Source: Buchananella sp. 14KM1171 (GTDB lineage Bacteria; Actinomycetota; Actinomycetes; Actinomycetales; Actinomycetaceae). Taken from it: 64,000 nt of DNA. This document shows positions 1 to 8,846 of this stretch, one piece after another. The stretch covers positions 930,001 to 994,000 of the forward strand of contig NZ_CP159981.1 in the NCBI RefSeq assembly GCF_041380365.1. The letters are read 5' to 3'. Numbering within the stretch: position 1 is the stretch's first letter; the number at the start of each line of letters is the position of its first letter. A program made the translations under genes and the position numbers. Under the pieces are notes generated by a model. The model had not been told where the DNA came from. It ran no database searches and saw only the letters and a list, made by a program, of their open reading frames with translations.

Positions 1-257
1 GTCCTCTCCGGGAGGCGGGCCTTGCGCCCGCCCAGGCGCCTGGGCGGGCGCCGCCTCGCGGCCCGCTTGCCCGGTGCCTGACCGGCCTGCGCAGCAGGGC
101 TTTGGGTGGCCGGGACCTGGGAAGCCGCGCCCTGAACGGCCGCGCCCTGCGCGCCCGCACCGAGGGTCGCGGCGCGCGCCGCCGCCCCCTGCGCTCCCGT
201 GCCCCGTGCCCCCTGTGCTCCCGCACCGCTGGCGGGGAAGGCTGCTTGCTTGGTCAT
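1..257 (-). CDS. N-terminus of a probable transglutaminase-like membrane protein (partial, runs off window)
   Basis: An open frame of 85 codons starts at an ATG whose last two bases form the TGA of the DUF58 gene (ATGA overlap) and stays open to the window edge. The visible part is rich in Ala, Gly and Gln, with repeated GAQGA-type words, and becomes Arg-rich near residue 70. That would fit a cytoplasmic tail before a first membrane helix. No catalytic domain is visible. In many actinobacteria the gene after MoxR and DUF58 encodes a TgpA-like transglutaminase-domain membrane protein, so this is the best guess, resting on order alone. The tight coupling and uninterrupted frame support a real gene. 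Confidence 0.55.
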   Translation of the reverse strand, partial: MTKQAAFPASGAGAQGARGTGAQGAAARAATLGAGAQGAAVQGAASQVPATQSPAAQAGQAPGKRAARRRPPRRLGGRKARLPER

Positions 258-1579
258 TGCAGTGCTCGCTTCAACGCGCGTGGCAGCTCGTCGCGGTCGG
301 GGAAGGTGACCACGGGGAAGCCGTCCACGGTGCGAACGCTCAGCGCGGAGTTGGCATCCACCCGCAGCGCCGCCTTGGCGACGTTCAGGGGCAGGGTGGC
401 CAGGGCGCGGTGGACCACGTCGATCGGGTTGTTGGCCCCGGTGATCGCCACGACCACGGAGGCCTCGGGCGCCTCCAGCAGGGCGTCCTTCGTCACCGCC
501 ACCAGGTCCGCCACCCCCTCGGCCTGCTCCAGCGCCGCGAAGTAGTCCATCGCGCGCATCGCGGAACTCGGAAAACAGCTGGAGTCCTGGCACACCACCG
601 TGGCCTCCTTGCCGTCCCGCAGGGAGGCAGCGGCCAGGGAGGCGGCGGCGCTCAGCCCCACCTCGAAGTCCTCCTCGTCCTCCCACGCCTCCACGCTGCG
701 GTCCAGCACCACTAGGAGGTGGGCGCGGCGCGTCTCCTCGAACTGGCGCACCATCAGCTTGCCCACGCGGATCGTCGTAGGCCAATGGATGTTGCGCCGG
801 TCATCACCCAGCGTGAAATCACGCAGGGCGTGGAAGGAGACATCTGAGGAGGAGAGCTGGTTGACCGTGGCACCCTCCACGTCCCGGATGAACCCGACCG
901 CCTTGGAGGACAGCGGCACGATCTGGGGGTGGATGTAGAGCTCGATCGTCTCGTCCCACACCGTGGTGCGGCGCACCAGCCCCAGCGGGTCGCCGCGCAC
1001 GGCCTCGGCTGGGCCGATCGTGATCACGCCGCGCCGCTCGGTGGGCAGCTCGAATCCCTCGATGTGCTGGCCTCCGCTGGAGAGCCCGGGCACGCGGAAG
1101 GAGGCGATTCCCTGTCCAAACGGCAGGTCCATCAGGGAGGAGCGCACCGCCCGTCCAGAACGGTTGATGACCTGCAGCGTGCCGGTGGCGCGCGAACCGA
1201 CGGTGACTCGGTCCTTCAGCAGGCGCAGCCGCACCTCGTAGCTGGCCCGCCCCACGGCCAGCAACAGCGCCAGCACCATGCAGGCCAGCGCCAGGATGCC
1301 CAGGATCAGCAGCTCCAGCCAGCCCAGCCACCAGCCGGCGGGCGCGGCCAGGGCACCGAAGCAGGCCACTGCCCACCCGAGCCTGGTCACCCCCTCCACG
1401 AACGACCATGCCCGCCCCAGCACCGGCAGGGACTCCACGCGCCCGCTGGCGGCCTCGCGCCACGCGGACAGTGCCTGCCTGGCCTTTTCGGCGCGCCCAA
1501 CCGGCCCCGGCTGCTGCGCGGGCAGCGCTCGGGGCGGCACTCGGGGCGCCGAGGCGCGCGGATCGGGCTGGACGGCCAC
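254..1579 (-). CDS. DUF58 domain-containing membrane protein
   Basis: 441 aa, GTG start 7 bp after the MoxR stop. Residues 1-50 are Pro/Ala/Arg-rich. Two hydrophobic helices lie at about 68-85 and 88-110. The DUF58 signature HALRDFTLGDDRRNIHW is at residues 250-266, followed by a VRQFEE segment. DUF58 proteins have a vWA-like fold and are encoded beside MoxR ATPases, which are thought to act on them as chaperones. Their exact substrate is unknown. The ATGA overlap with the next gene and the short spacing from moxR indicate one operon. Family assignment is firm; function is inferred from the family. Confidence 0.9.
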   Translation of the reverse strand: MAVQPDPRASAPRVPPRALPAQQPGPVGRAEKARQALSAWREAASGRVESLPVLGRAWSFVEGVTRLGWAVACFGALAAPAGWWLGWLELLILGILALACMVLALLLAVGRASYEVRLRLLKDRVTVGSRATGTLQVINRSGRAVRSSLMDLPFGQGIASFRVPGLSSGGQHIEGFELPTERRGVITIGPAEAVRGDPLGLVRRTTVWDETIELYIHPQIVPLSSKAVGFIRDVEGATVNQLSSSDVSFHALRDFTLGDDRRNIHWPTTIRVGKLMVRQFEETRRAHLLVVLDRSVEAWEDEEDFEVGLSAAASLAAASLRDGKEATVVCQDSSCFPSSAMRAMDYFAALEQAEGVADLVAVTKDALLEAPEASVVVAITGANNPIDVVHRALATLPLNVAKAALRVDANSALSVRTVDGFPVVTFPDRDELPRALKRALQ

Positions 1580-1586
1580 GAGTTTC

Positions 1587-2543
1587 CTAGGCGGTCGGGG
1601 CGGGCACGGCCGCCAGGGAGTCCGCCACCACCTGCTGGGCGGTGGCGCCGGAGAACTCGGCGTCGGGGTCCATCACGATGCGGTGTGCCCACACCTGCTC
1701 GGCCAGCGCAGTGATGTCCTCGGGGACCACGTAGTGGCGGCCCTGCGCCATCGCCCACACTCGGGCGGCGCGCATCATCGAGATGCCGCCACGGGTGGAG
1801 ACGCCCAGGCGCACGGCCGGGTGGGCGCGGGTCTGCTCCACCAGCTGCTGCACAAACAGGGCCACCGGCTCGCTCACGTGCGTCTGCTTGGCCAGGTCGC
1901 TCATGTCCGCCACCGCCCGGCCGTTGAGCACCGGGGAGAGGCTCTGGGAGCGGTCCGGGTTGCCGGAGCCCAGCAGGATCTCCACGCCCGCAGCCCGGGC
2001 CGGGTAGCCCAGCGAGCACTTCATCATGAAGCGATCCAGCTGCGCCTCGGGCAGGCGGTAGGTGCCGGCCTGCTCAATCGGGTTCTGGGTGGCGATCACC
2101 AGGAAGGGCCGGCCCACGTCGTGGCGCACGTTGTCGTTGGTGACCTTGGCCTCCTCCATCACCTCCAGGAGGGCGGACTGCGTCTTGGGCGAGGCGCGGT
2201 TGATCTCGTCGGCCAGGACGATGGAGGCGAAGATCGGGCCCTTGCGGAACTCCCACCGCCCGGACTTGTCCGGCATGGTGGTGCCGGTGATGTCCAGCGG
2301 CAACAGGTCTGGCGTGAACTGGATGCGCGAGTGGCTGCAGTCCACAGTCGCCGCGATCGCGCGCGCCAGCGCGGTCTTACCGGTACCGGGGGCGTCCTCC
2401 AGCAGCAGGTGCCCCTCGGCGAGCATGCACGTCACCGCCAGGCGCACCACGTCCTGCTTGCCCAGCAGGGCCCGCCCGATGTTGTCGACAATCGTGTTGA
2501 AGGCCTCCGCGAACCAGCGGGCCTTTTCTACCGTGACTGCCAC
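1587..2543 (-). CDS. MoxR-family AAA+ ATPase
   Basis: 318 aa, GTG start preceded by GGAGAG. The Walker A motif APGTGKT is at about residues 51-57 and the Walker B segment LADEINR at 110-116. They are followed by the MoxR-typical SPKTQSALLEVMEE segment, then the sensor segment ATQNPIEQAGTYRLPEAQLDRF. The length is normal for the family (300-330). MoxR ATPases remodel or mature vWA/DUF58-type partners; here the partner is encoded immediately downstream. The giant Ig/FN3 protein gene ends 37 bp upstream, so the ATPase, DUF58 protein and exported protein are probably co-transcribed. Soluble, cytoplasmic. Confidence 0.93.
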   Translation of the reverse strand: MAVTVEKARWFAEAFNTIVDNIGRALLGKQDVVRLAVTCMLAEGHLLLEDAPGTGKTALARAIAATVDCSHSRIQFTPDLLPLDITGTTMPDKSGRWEFRKGPIFASIVLADEINRASPKTQSALLEVMEEAKVTNDNVRHDVGRPFLVIATQNPIEQAGTYRLPEAQLDRFMMKCSLGYPARAAGVEILLGSGNPDRSQSLSPVLNGRAVADMSDLAKQTHVSEPVALFVQQLVEQTRAHPAVRLGVSTRGGISMMRAARVWAMAQGRHYVVPEDITALAEQVWAHRIVMDPDAEFSGATAQQVVADSLAAVPAPTA

Positions 2544-2580
2544 AATCTCTCCTTCATGTCCATCCCACGCTTTGCCGTTC

Positions 2581-5500
2581 CTACGGTTGGAATACTCCGC
2601 CCTCGCAGGTGAGCCACGGGGTGGTGAATATCTCCGGGTTTGCGGTGATCAGCTGGAGGCTGGGCCACCCAATGAATTCCGGAGTGAGCTTAACGTCAGT
2701 GTTTCCACCCATCTGCACGTAGGTTTCCACATCGACGCCCTCGAAATTGCCAAAGCACCGCACCGTGGCGTCGTCGGGCCAACCGATCAGGTGCAGGTCT
2801 ACGCGGTGGTATTCGCCTTCGCCGCAGCCGTCCCAGTTGCAGTCGGCCTTCTGTCCCTTTACGACGTCGTACTTGCGCAGGAATTCCTGGATGGTGCCGC
2901 TGGCGCAGTTACGCGGGCCGACGTTGCCGCCGGCCTGGACCGCCTGGATGCAGGCGACCTTGAGGCTGTGGGCGGCCCCCTTCAGCGTGATGGAGCCGGC
3001 CGGCCCGACCTCCTGGGAGGCATCCCCGCTGAGCACGTAGCGGGTGGTCATGCCGCCGTCGGCCCCGCCGCTCCACGTGCAGCGCACCCTGCCCACCTCG
3101 GAGGCGCAGGAGATGGTGGGGCTGGTGGGCGGCCCGTACGGGGTCACCGGGGCCGGGGCCACCGCCTCCGGGGAGAACGCGGTGACGCCGCCCTTGACGC
3201 CCACCGCCCGCAGCTTGATCGTCACGGGGGTGCCGTTGGGGAGCCCGGTGAGGGTGTTGTGGTTGAGGGGGTGCCACTCTCCCCCGCCCGGGCTCCACTG
3301 GTAGGACAGCTCGCTGCCGCGCCAGCCGCGCCCGTCCGGGGAGGGGGCCCAGTTCAGGGTGGCGGTGCCGAAGTCGCCCGTGGCGGTGACCGCGCTCAGG
3401 GTGGGGGCGGGCGGCTGGCCCAGCACCCACACCTTGGCCAGCGCGGGCTCTGAGTGCACGAACCGGGCGAAGTCGTTGATGGCCACCACGGAGACTTCGA
3501 GCGCGGAGTCGGAGAAGCTGGCCTCGAAGTTCACCGAGGTCTGCTCCGGGCTGATGTTCTTGGAGATGCCGGCCAGCGAGACCGTGTACTGCTCGATCTC
3601 CCGACCGTTCTTGAAGGTGGGCGGGGTCCAGCTGACGCGCACGGTCTCGGTGAGGCCGGTGCCGGTGCCGATCGAGTCGGCCTGGACGGTGAGGTTACCC
3701 ACCGGGCCGGGCTTGCCGTAGGGCACCACGTCCCTGGAGTGGACCGAGCGCGGCCCCCAGCCCTGGTCGGCGCGCGCGGAGTTCTGGGCGCGCACGGTGA
3801 AGGAGTAGACGGTGCCGTTCTTCAGGCCGTCGATCTTCTGGGGGACGCCGGCCGTGCTCGGGGCGAAGGTGCGCGTGCCCATGCCGAGGATGGAGACCTC
3901 GTAGCCGGTGATGGCGGATCCCTCGTTGGCGGGGGCGGACCAGGTGAGCAGGGCGTGACCGTCGCCGGGCTCCGCGGCCAGGATGGAGGGGGCACCCGGC
4001 ACCACGTCCACGTAGTGGTTGCGCACCGCCGAGGGCGCGCTCCACCCGACCTCGTTCAGGGCGCTGACGGTGAAGGAGTGCTCCTGCCCGTTGCGCAGCC
4101 CGCCCAGCTTGCAGATGGTCGCCTGGGTGCAGGTCACCTCCCGGTTGCCCTCGCTGACCACGTTGACGCGGTAGAGGGAGACGATAGAGCCGTTGGGTTC
4201 GGCCGGGGACCAGGAGATCTCCACCTCACCCGAGCCGGTGGTGCGCACCGTGATCGCGGTGGGTGGGCTGGGCTTGCCCAGCACGGAGACGTTGATGACG
4301 TTGGTGTGGTGGCGGTCGGGGTCCGCCGTGGCGTCGGCCAGCGTGTAGGTGACGGTGAAGCGGCCGGAGAAGCCGGGCGCCGCGCTGATCCTCAAGACGG
4401 TGCCCTCCGCGCTCACCACGCCCCCCTCGGTGACCGCCGGGCGGCCCACCAGGGTCAGCGGGGTCTGCGGGAACGGGTTGGTGGCCAGCTGCGCCAGGTC
4501 CACGGTCTCCTCCCGGTCCCCGGCCAGGGTGAGGTTGATCGGCGCGGACTGGATGAGCGGGCGGGAGGAGGTCGCCACCGTCACGGGCAGCTGCCCGGTG
4601 ACCACGCCGCCGCGCCCGTCGTCCACGGTGATCTGGAGGTTTCCGGCCGGCCCCTTGGGGAACTTCAGGTCTGCGGCCACCCGCAGCACGGTGCCGCTGA
4701 TGGAGGCGGTGAGGCCTGGCTCCACCTCGCCGGTGAGGGTGTAGGTCATTCGGGCCGGAGAGTCCCCGTCTGGGTCGGTGACCATCTCGGCTAGATCGAT
4801 CGCCACCGCCTCCTCGCCGGCGGCCACCCGCACCGCCGTGGCGTCGAATACCGGGGGCCGGTTGTCGCCCGGGGTGACGTCGATGGGGATGGTCACCGTC
4901 GCCACGCGCCCGTCGGGGGCGTTGAGGTCCTTGCCGTCGGTGACCTCCACCACCACGTTGGTGCGCCCGGAGAAGGCCCGGTCGGTGCCGAAGGTGATGG
5001 TGGACTGGCTGGTCGCCAGCGTGGAGCCGTCGTGGCCGGGGCCGGCCCACACCTTGGAGGCGTCGGTGATCAGGACGTTGCGGCCCGGGCGGCGGATGAT
5101 CAGGTTGTTCAGGTTGATCTGTACGCTGCTGCCGGCCTTGACCACCACGGGCACCTTGGTGGTGTCCAGGATCGGGCGGGTGACCTGGGTGCCGGGCACC
5201 CGAATGAACGCGGAGGATGAGATCCCGTCGGTGTCGGTGACGGTGTAGACCAGGATCTGCGGTTCGGCCCGCAGCGCCACGGTGGCGGTGCGGTCGGGGT
5301 TGATCTTCACCCCGGGGTCGCTGGAGGCGATCTCGGCCTGCCCGATGTCCCCGTCGGGGTCCTCGTCGTTCTTGAGCACGTCCACCACCGTCGTGGCCTG
5401 GTCTGCGCTCAGGCTGGCGCGGTCGATCACGTCGTCCCGCGCGATCGGGGCCAGCAGCGGGGCGTCCTTGCGGACCGTGACCGTCAGGATGCCCGTGGCG

Positions 5501-8500
5501 CTGCCGCCGCGGCCGTCGGTGACGTCGTAGGCGGCGGTGTAGGAGCCCTCCTCGTGCGGCGCGGTGGCAACGATCCGCCCGCCCACGCCCGCGGCCCGCA
5601 GGGAGGATGCCTGCGAGACCACGGAGTCCTCCACCAGCGAGAGCTGGTCGCCGTCGGCATCCAGGTCGTTGGCGGTCACGGGGACACCGATGCGGGAGCC
5701 GGGGCGAGTGACCACGATATCCTGCACCGCCACCGGGGGCTGGTTCACGCCGCTGCGCGGGGCGATCCCGACCCGCACGGAGGCGGTGGCGTGGCGCCCC
5801 AGCTTGTCCTCGACCTCGTAGGTGAAGAAGTCGGTGCCCACTGCGTCCTTGTTGGCCGTGTAGATCAGCAGGCCCTCGCGGACCTCGACGATCCCCTGCC
5901 TGGGCGGGGAGGCGGGCCCCACCAGGGAGACGGAGTCGCCGTCCGGGTCGATCCCGTCCAGGGGGACTGGGATCCTGGTCTGCCCGCCGGCGCGGCCCCA
6001 CGCGGTGAGGTCCTTGGGGCGCGGCGCCTGGTTGCTGGCGGCGTCCAGGGGCACGACGGTCAGGTTGATCTGCGCGGAGACGGCGTTGCCGGCCGTGTCC
6101 TGGACCGTGTAGACGATCTTGCCGCTGCCGCCGCTGGCGCCTCCGCGCACCCGCACCACGTTGTCGCTCACGAACACGGTGGCCAGGTCTGCGGAGAAGT
6201 CCTGCTCCAGGGTGGGCAGCACCGTCAGCTTCAGGTTTCCGGGCGAGCGGTCGTTTGCCAGCACCTTGACGGCGCCCACGTCGCCGCTGCGCACCACCAG
6301 GGTGTCGTCGCTCAGTTCGGGCGGATCGGACAAGTCATTGCCGCTGGCCGGCATGATCGTCACCGTGCCGACGGCCGAGCCGAACTCGTTGGAGACCGTG
6401 TAGGTGAAGGTCTGGGGGGCGGCCAGCCCGCGCGGCGCGGTCACGCGCAGCAGGTGATGCTCGATCACGGCCACCTGCAGCGAGGAGGAGGGAGGGACGT
6501 GCACGCCGTTGATGGTCAGCACCCCGCCGGTCGGGTCGGTGTCGTTGACCAGCGGGCTGACCAGCACCTGCCCGGTGGAGTCCAGCACCCCCAGGTCGTC
6601 CTCCACGGAGGGCGGAGCCTGGTCGTTGCCCTCCACTACGTCCACGCGGATCGTCCCGGGCGTGGTGGCGGCGCCGTCGGCCACCAGGTAGTTCAGGTAG
6701 TAGGTGCCGGCCTTGGTGCCTTGCACTACCACCAGCTTGTCCTCCACCACCATCTTGGCGCTCAGGCCGAGCGGGGCGTCGTCCAGCTTCACCAGGCGCA
6801 GCTCGTCGCCGTTCGGGTCCGTGTCGTTGGCCAGGGGGTTGAGGGTGGCGGTGGAGCCCACGCGCACCACCAGGAAGTCGGCGTTGGTGACGGGCGGCAG
6901 GTTGGCTGCCCCCACCACGGTCACGGCCAGCGTTCCCTCACCGCTCTCGCGGCCGTCGGACACCAGCAGGGGGACGTTGTACCTGCCTGCCCCCAGGCCC
7001 GCGTCGCGCAGGTCCACGGTGCCGGCCGGCAGGGCGCGGGCGCGCAGCCCGCTCGGGGGGATGACCGCGTCGATGAAGATCGGGTCACCGTCCGGGTCCC
7101 ACCAGCCGTCCAGCCCGTTCACGGTGGCGGACTTACCCTGCCCCAGCGTGACGGCCAGCGGCACGCGCTGAACTGGCTTGTGGTTCTCCCGCTCTCCGCG
7201 CACGGTCAGGGTGACCGTGGCCCGGTCGGTCCCGCCGCGCCCGTCGCTGACCTCGTACTCGAAGGTGCTGGTACCGCTGGCGTCCCCGGGTACCTCGATC
7301 GCCAGCGCGGCACCGGCGCGCGCCACGCTCACCCGGCCTATCGAGGGCTGGGAGAGCGGCTTGGCGGTGAGGAAGTCCCCGTCCAGGTCCGTGTCGTTGG
7401 CCACGACCGGCAGCACGGTGGAGCGGCCGGGGCGCACCCCCAGGTCGTCGTCCTGCGCCACCGGCGGGTTGTTCTTCTCTGTGCGTTCGGGGGCCAGCTG
7501 CTCGCTGGTGACCACCTTGTTCTTGTTCTCCCGCTCCCGCTGTTCGATGTCCTGCAGCAGGGCGTCCCAGTCGTTGACCAGGTCCATGCCGTCCTCGGGG
7601 AGCCACACGTTGCCGGTGGTGGTGTCGTTCAACACGATCACGTCCCGGTTGGTGCGGTAGACGGCGGTCTTCGCTCCGGCCAGGCTGGGGGCGATGGCGC
7701 GCAGGTTGCGCGATGCGTCCGCGCAGTGGCGGGCGTGGGCGCCGGAGCCGGTCCAGGCGGCGTAGTAGCACTGGGCGTGCAGCACCGGGCGCACTGGGGT
7801 GCCGATGGCGGGGGTGGCGATGCGCTGCGGCTCCCCGCCGGTGATCGGGTAGATGAGCAGCTCGGTGGTGGTGGCCACGGCGACCTCGCTGGCGGCCGGC
7901 CCGGATTCCTGCAGGGTGGGCTTGGCGCCCGCCACCTCTACCTCCACCCCGCCGGGCAGGTAGAGCACGCCGGCCGCGCGGTCCAGGACCACGGTCTTGG
8001 CACCCACGCCCGCCACCTCGAGCTCGGCCAGCGCGCCGGTACCGATGGGGCGGGTGGACGACGCGTATTGCTCGCCGCTGCGCCAGATTGTCGCCGCCTG
8101 CCCGGCCGCTGCGGAGGCGGCGTGGACGCTGCCGTCGACGCCGGCGGCCACGACGGCCCCCGGCATGTTTTGCACCGTGGCGCGCGTGTCTGAGTGCCCA
8201 GCCGCCTCGGGCGAGGCGCCCGGGGTGGGCTCCAGCTCTGCTGCGGCCAGGGCACTGAGCTCCGCAGACTTCGGATTGAGCACGGCGGAGGGGACGAATG
8301 AGGAGAAGTCGGCCGCGTCCATGGACCACAGGCGCCCGCCGGCGGCGTCCACCAGGGTGACGGTGCCGCCACCCACCTGAGCGCCCAGCCCCTCCAGGGC
8401 CAGGCCCGCGCCCAGCGTCGCGGTGGACACGTCCACCCGGTTGAGGTGGGATTCCTCCGGCAGGGAGGCAAAGACGTCCTGCCCCTGCTGGAAAAGCTCC

Positions 8501-8724
8501 ACCCGCTTGGCCGCCACGCGCATGCCGCCGTCGATTCGCCGCGAGGCGGAGTTCAGGTGCCCGACCAGGCGGGCGGAGGAGTTGGTGATCCAGACCCCGC
8601 CGTCGGTCAGGCTCAGGTCAGTGGTCTCCTGCCCGGGGCTGAGGGCGGCCAAAACAGCCAAAACGCCCACCGCCAAGGTGGTCACCACGGCGACCCCTTG
8701 CTTGCGAAGGCGTTCTAATCTCAT
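2581..8724 (-). CDS. Giant membrane-anchored Ig-like/fibronectin type III protein
   Basis: 2047 aa, ATG start with a GAGG ribosome site. One N-terminal helix (about residues 8-30) acts as uncleaved signal or anchor. Residues 35-400 form a beta-rich region resembling a propeller, ending in a charged linker. From about 425 to 1475 run tandem cadherin/Ig-like domains marked by NDTDxDGD-type calcium-site motifs (for example VVANDTDLDGD, VTANDLDADGD, VLKNDEDPDGD). About five FN3 domains follow (1480-1920), each opening with a PxPP or PGxP linker. The last 120 residues are Cys-containing and unassigned. Actinobacteria often encode such a protein directly before MoxR, DUF58 and transglutaminase genes. 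I infer an extracellular structural or sensing component of that system. No LPxTG signal is present. Confidence 0.88.
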   Translation of the reverse strand: MRLERLRKQGVAVVTTLAVGVLAVLAALSPGQETTDLSLTDGGVWITNSSARLVGHLNSASRRIDGGMRVAAKRVELFQQGQDVFASLPEESHLNRVDVSTATLGAGLALEGLGAQVGGGTVTLVDAAGGRLWSMDAADFSSFVPSAVLNPKSAELSALAAAELEPTPGASPEAAGHSDTRATVQNMPGAVVAAGVDGSVHAASAAAGQAATIWRSGEQYASSTRPIGTGALAELEVAGVGAKTVVLDRAAGVLYLPGGVEVEVAGAKPTLQESGPAASEVAVATTTELLIYPITGGEPQRIATPAIGTPVRPVLHAQCYYAAWTGSGAHARHCADASRNLRAIAPSLAGAKTAVYRTNRDVIVLNDTTTGNVWLPEDGMDLVNDWDALLQDIEQRERENKNKVVTSEQLAPERTEKNNPPVAQDDDLGVRPGRSTVLPVVANDTDLDGDFLTAKPLSQPSIGRVSVARAGAALAIEVPGDASGTSTFEYEVSDGRGGTDRATVTLTVRGERENHKPVQRVPLAVTLGQGKSATVNGLDGWWDPDGDPIFIDAVIPPSGLRARALPAGTVDLRDAGLGAGRYNVPLLVSDGRESGEGTLAVTVVGAANLPPVTNADFLVVRVGSTATLNPLANDTDPNGDELRLVKLDDAPLGLSAKMVVEDKLVVVQGTKAGTYYLNYLVADGAATTPGTIRVDVVEGNDQAPPSVEDDLGVLDSTGQVLVSPLVNDTDPTGGVLTINGVHVPPSSSLQVAVIEHHLLRVTAPRGLAAPQTFTYTVSNEFGSAVGTVTIMPASGNDLSDPPELSDDTLVVRSGDVGAVKVLANDRSPGNLKLTVLPTLEQDFSADLATVFVSDNVVRVRGGASGGSGKIVYTVQDTAGNAVSAQINLTVVPLDAASNQAPRPKDLTAWGRAGGQTRIPVPLDGIDPDGDSVSLVGPASPPRQGIVEVREGLLIYTANKDAVGTDFFTYEVEDKLGRHATASVRVGIAPRSGVNQPPVAVQDIVVTRPGSRIGVPVTANDLDADGDQLSLVEDSVVSQASSLRAAGVGGRIVATAPHEEGSYTAAYDVTDGRGGSATGILTVTVRKDAPLLAPIARDDVIDRASLSADQATTVVDVLKNDEDPDGDIGQAEIASSDPGVKINPDRTATVALRAEPQILVYTVTDTDGISSSAFIRVPGTQVTRPILDTTKVPVVVKAGSSVQINLNNLIIRRPGRNVLITDASKVWAGPGHDGSTLATSQSTITFGTDRAFSGRTNVVVEVTDGKDLNAPDGRVATVTIPIDVTPGDNRPPVFDATAVRVAAGEEAVAIDLAEMVTDPDGDSPARMTYTLTGEVEPGLTASISGTVLRVAADLKFPKGPAGNLQITVDDGRGGVVTGQLPVTVATSSRPLIQSAPINLTLAGDREETVDLAQLATNPFPQTPLTLVGRPAVTEGGVVSAEGTVLRISAAPGFSGRFTVTYTLADATADPDRHHTNVINVSVLGKPSPPTAITVRTTGSGEVEISWSPAEPNGSIVSLYRVNVVSEGNREVTCTQATICKLGGLRNGQEHSFTVSALNEVGWSAPSAVRNHYVDVVPGAPSILAAEPGDGHALLTWSAPANEGSAITGYEVSILGMGTRTFAPSTAGVPQKIDGLKNGTVYSFTVRAQNSARADQGWGPRSVHSRDVVPYGKPGPVGNLTVQADSIGTGTGLTETVRVSWTPPTFKNGREIEQYTVSLAGISKNISPEQTSVNFEASFSDSALEVSVVAINDFARFVHSEPALAKVWVLGQPPAPTLSAVTATGDFGTATLNWAPSPDGRGWRGSELSYQWSPGGGEWHPLNHNTLTGLPNGTPVTIKLRAVGVKGGVTAFSPEAVAPAPVTPYGPPTSPTISCASEVGRVRCTWSGGADGGMTTRYVLSGDASQEVGPAGSITLKGAAHSLKVACIQAVQAGGNVGPRNCASGTIQEFLRKYDVVKGQKADCNWDGCGEGEYHRVDLHLIGWPDDATVRCFGNFEGVDVETYVQMGGNTDVKLTPEFIGWPSLQLITANPEIFTTPWLTCEGGVFQP

Positions 8725-8791
8725 AGTTGCGCAACCTCAATCGGCAGCTAGTTCCCGGGGCGATTTTGGGTTGGAAAATTGCAGTAATCCT

Positions 8792-8829
8792 ATTAGATAC
8801 GGGCGCTTTGGTACTTCTCAACCGGTTGA
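8792..8829 (-). promoter_or_regulatory. Candidate promoter with palindromic operator for the Ig/FN3-MoxR operon
   Basis: On the minus strand TTGAGA (8821-8816) and TCTAAT (8797-8792) match the -35 and -10 hexamers at five of six positions each, with an 18-bp spacer. The -35 box overlaps a perfect 12-bp palindrome, TCAACCGGTTGA (8818-8829), a plausible repressor site. This AT-rich 122-bp gap is the only sizeable gap between the GTPase-like gene and the Ig/FN3 gene. The downstream block may therefore have its own promoter as well as read-through. Confidence 0.45.
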
Positions 8830-8846
8830 TTAACGCCTGGGGACAG

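Noticed and set aside
5554-8193. 879-codon plus-strand frame opposite the Ig/FN3 gene
   Set aside because: His/Gly/Arg-rich shadow typical of high-GC antisense frames; the minus-strand protein has obvious Ig/FN3 domains.
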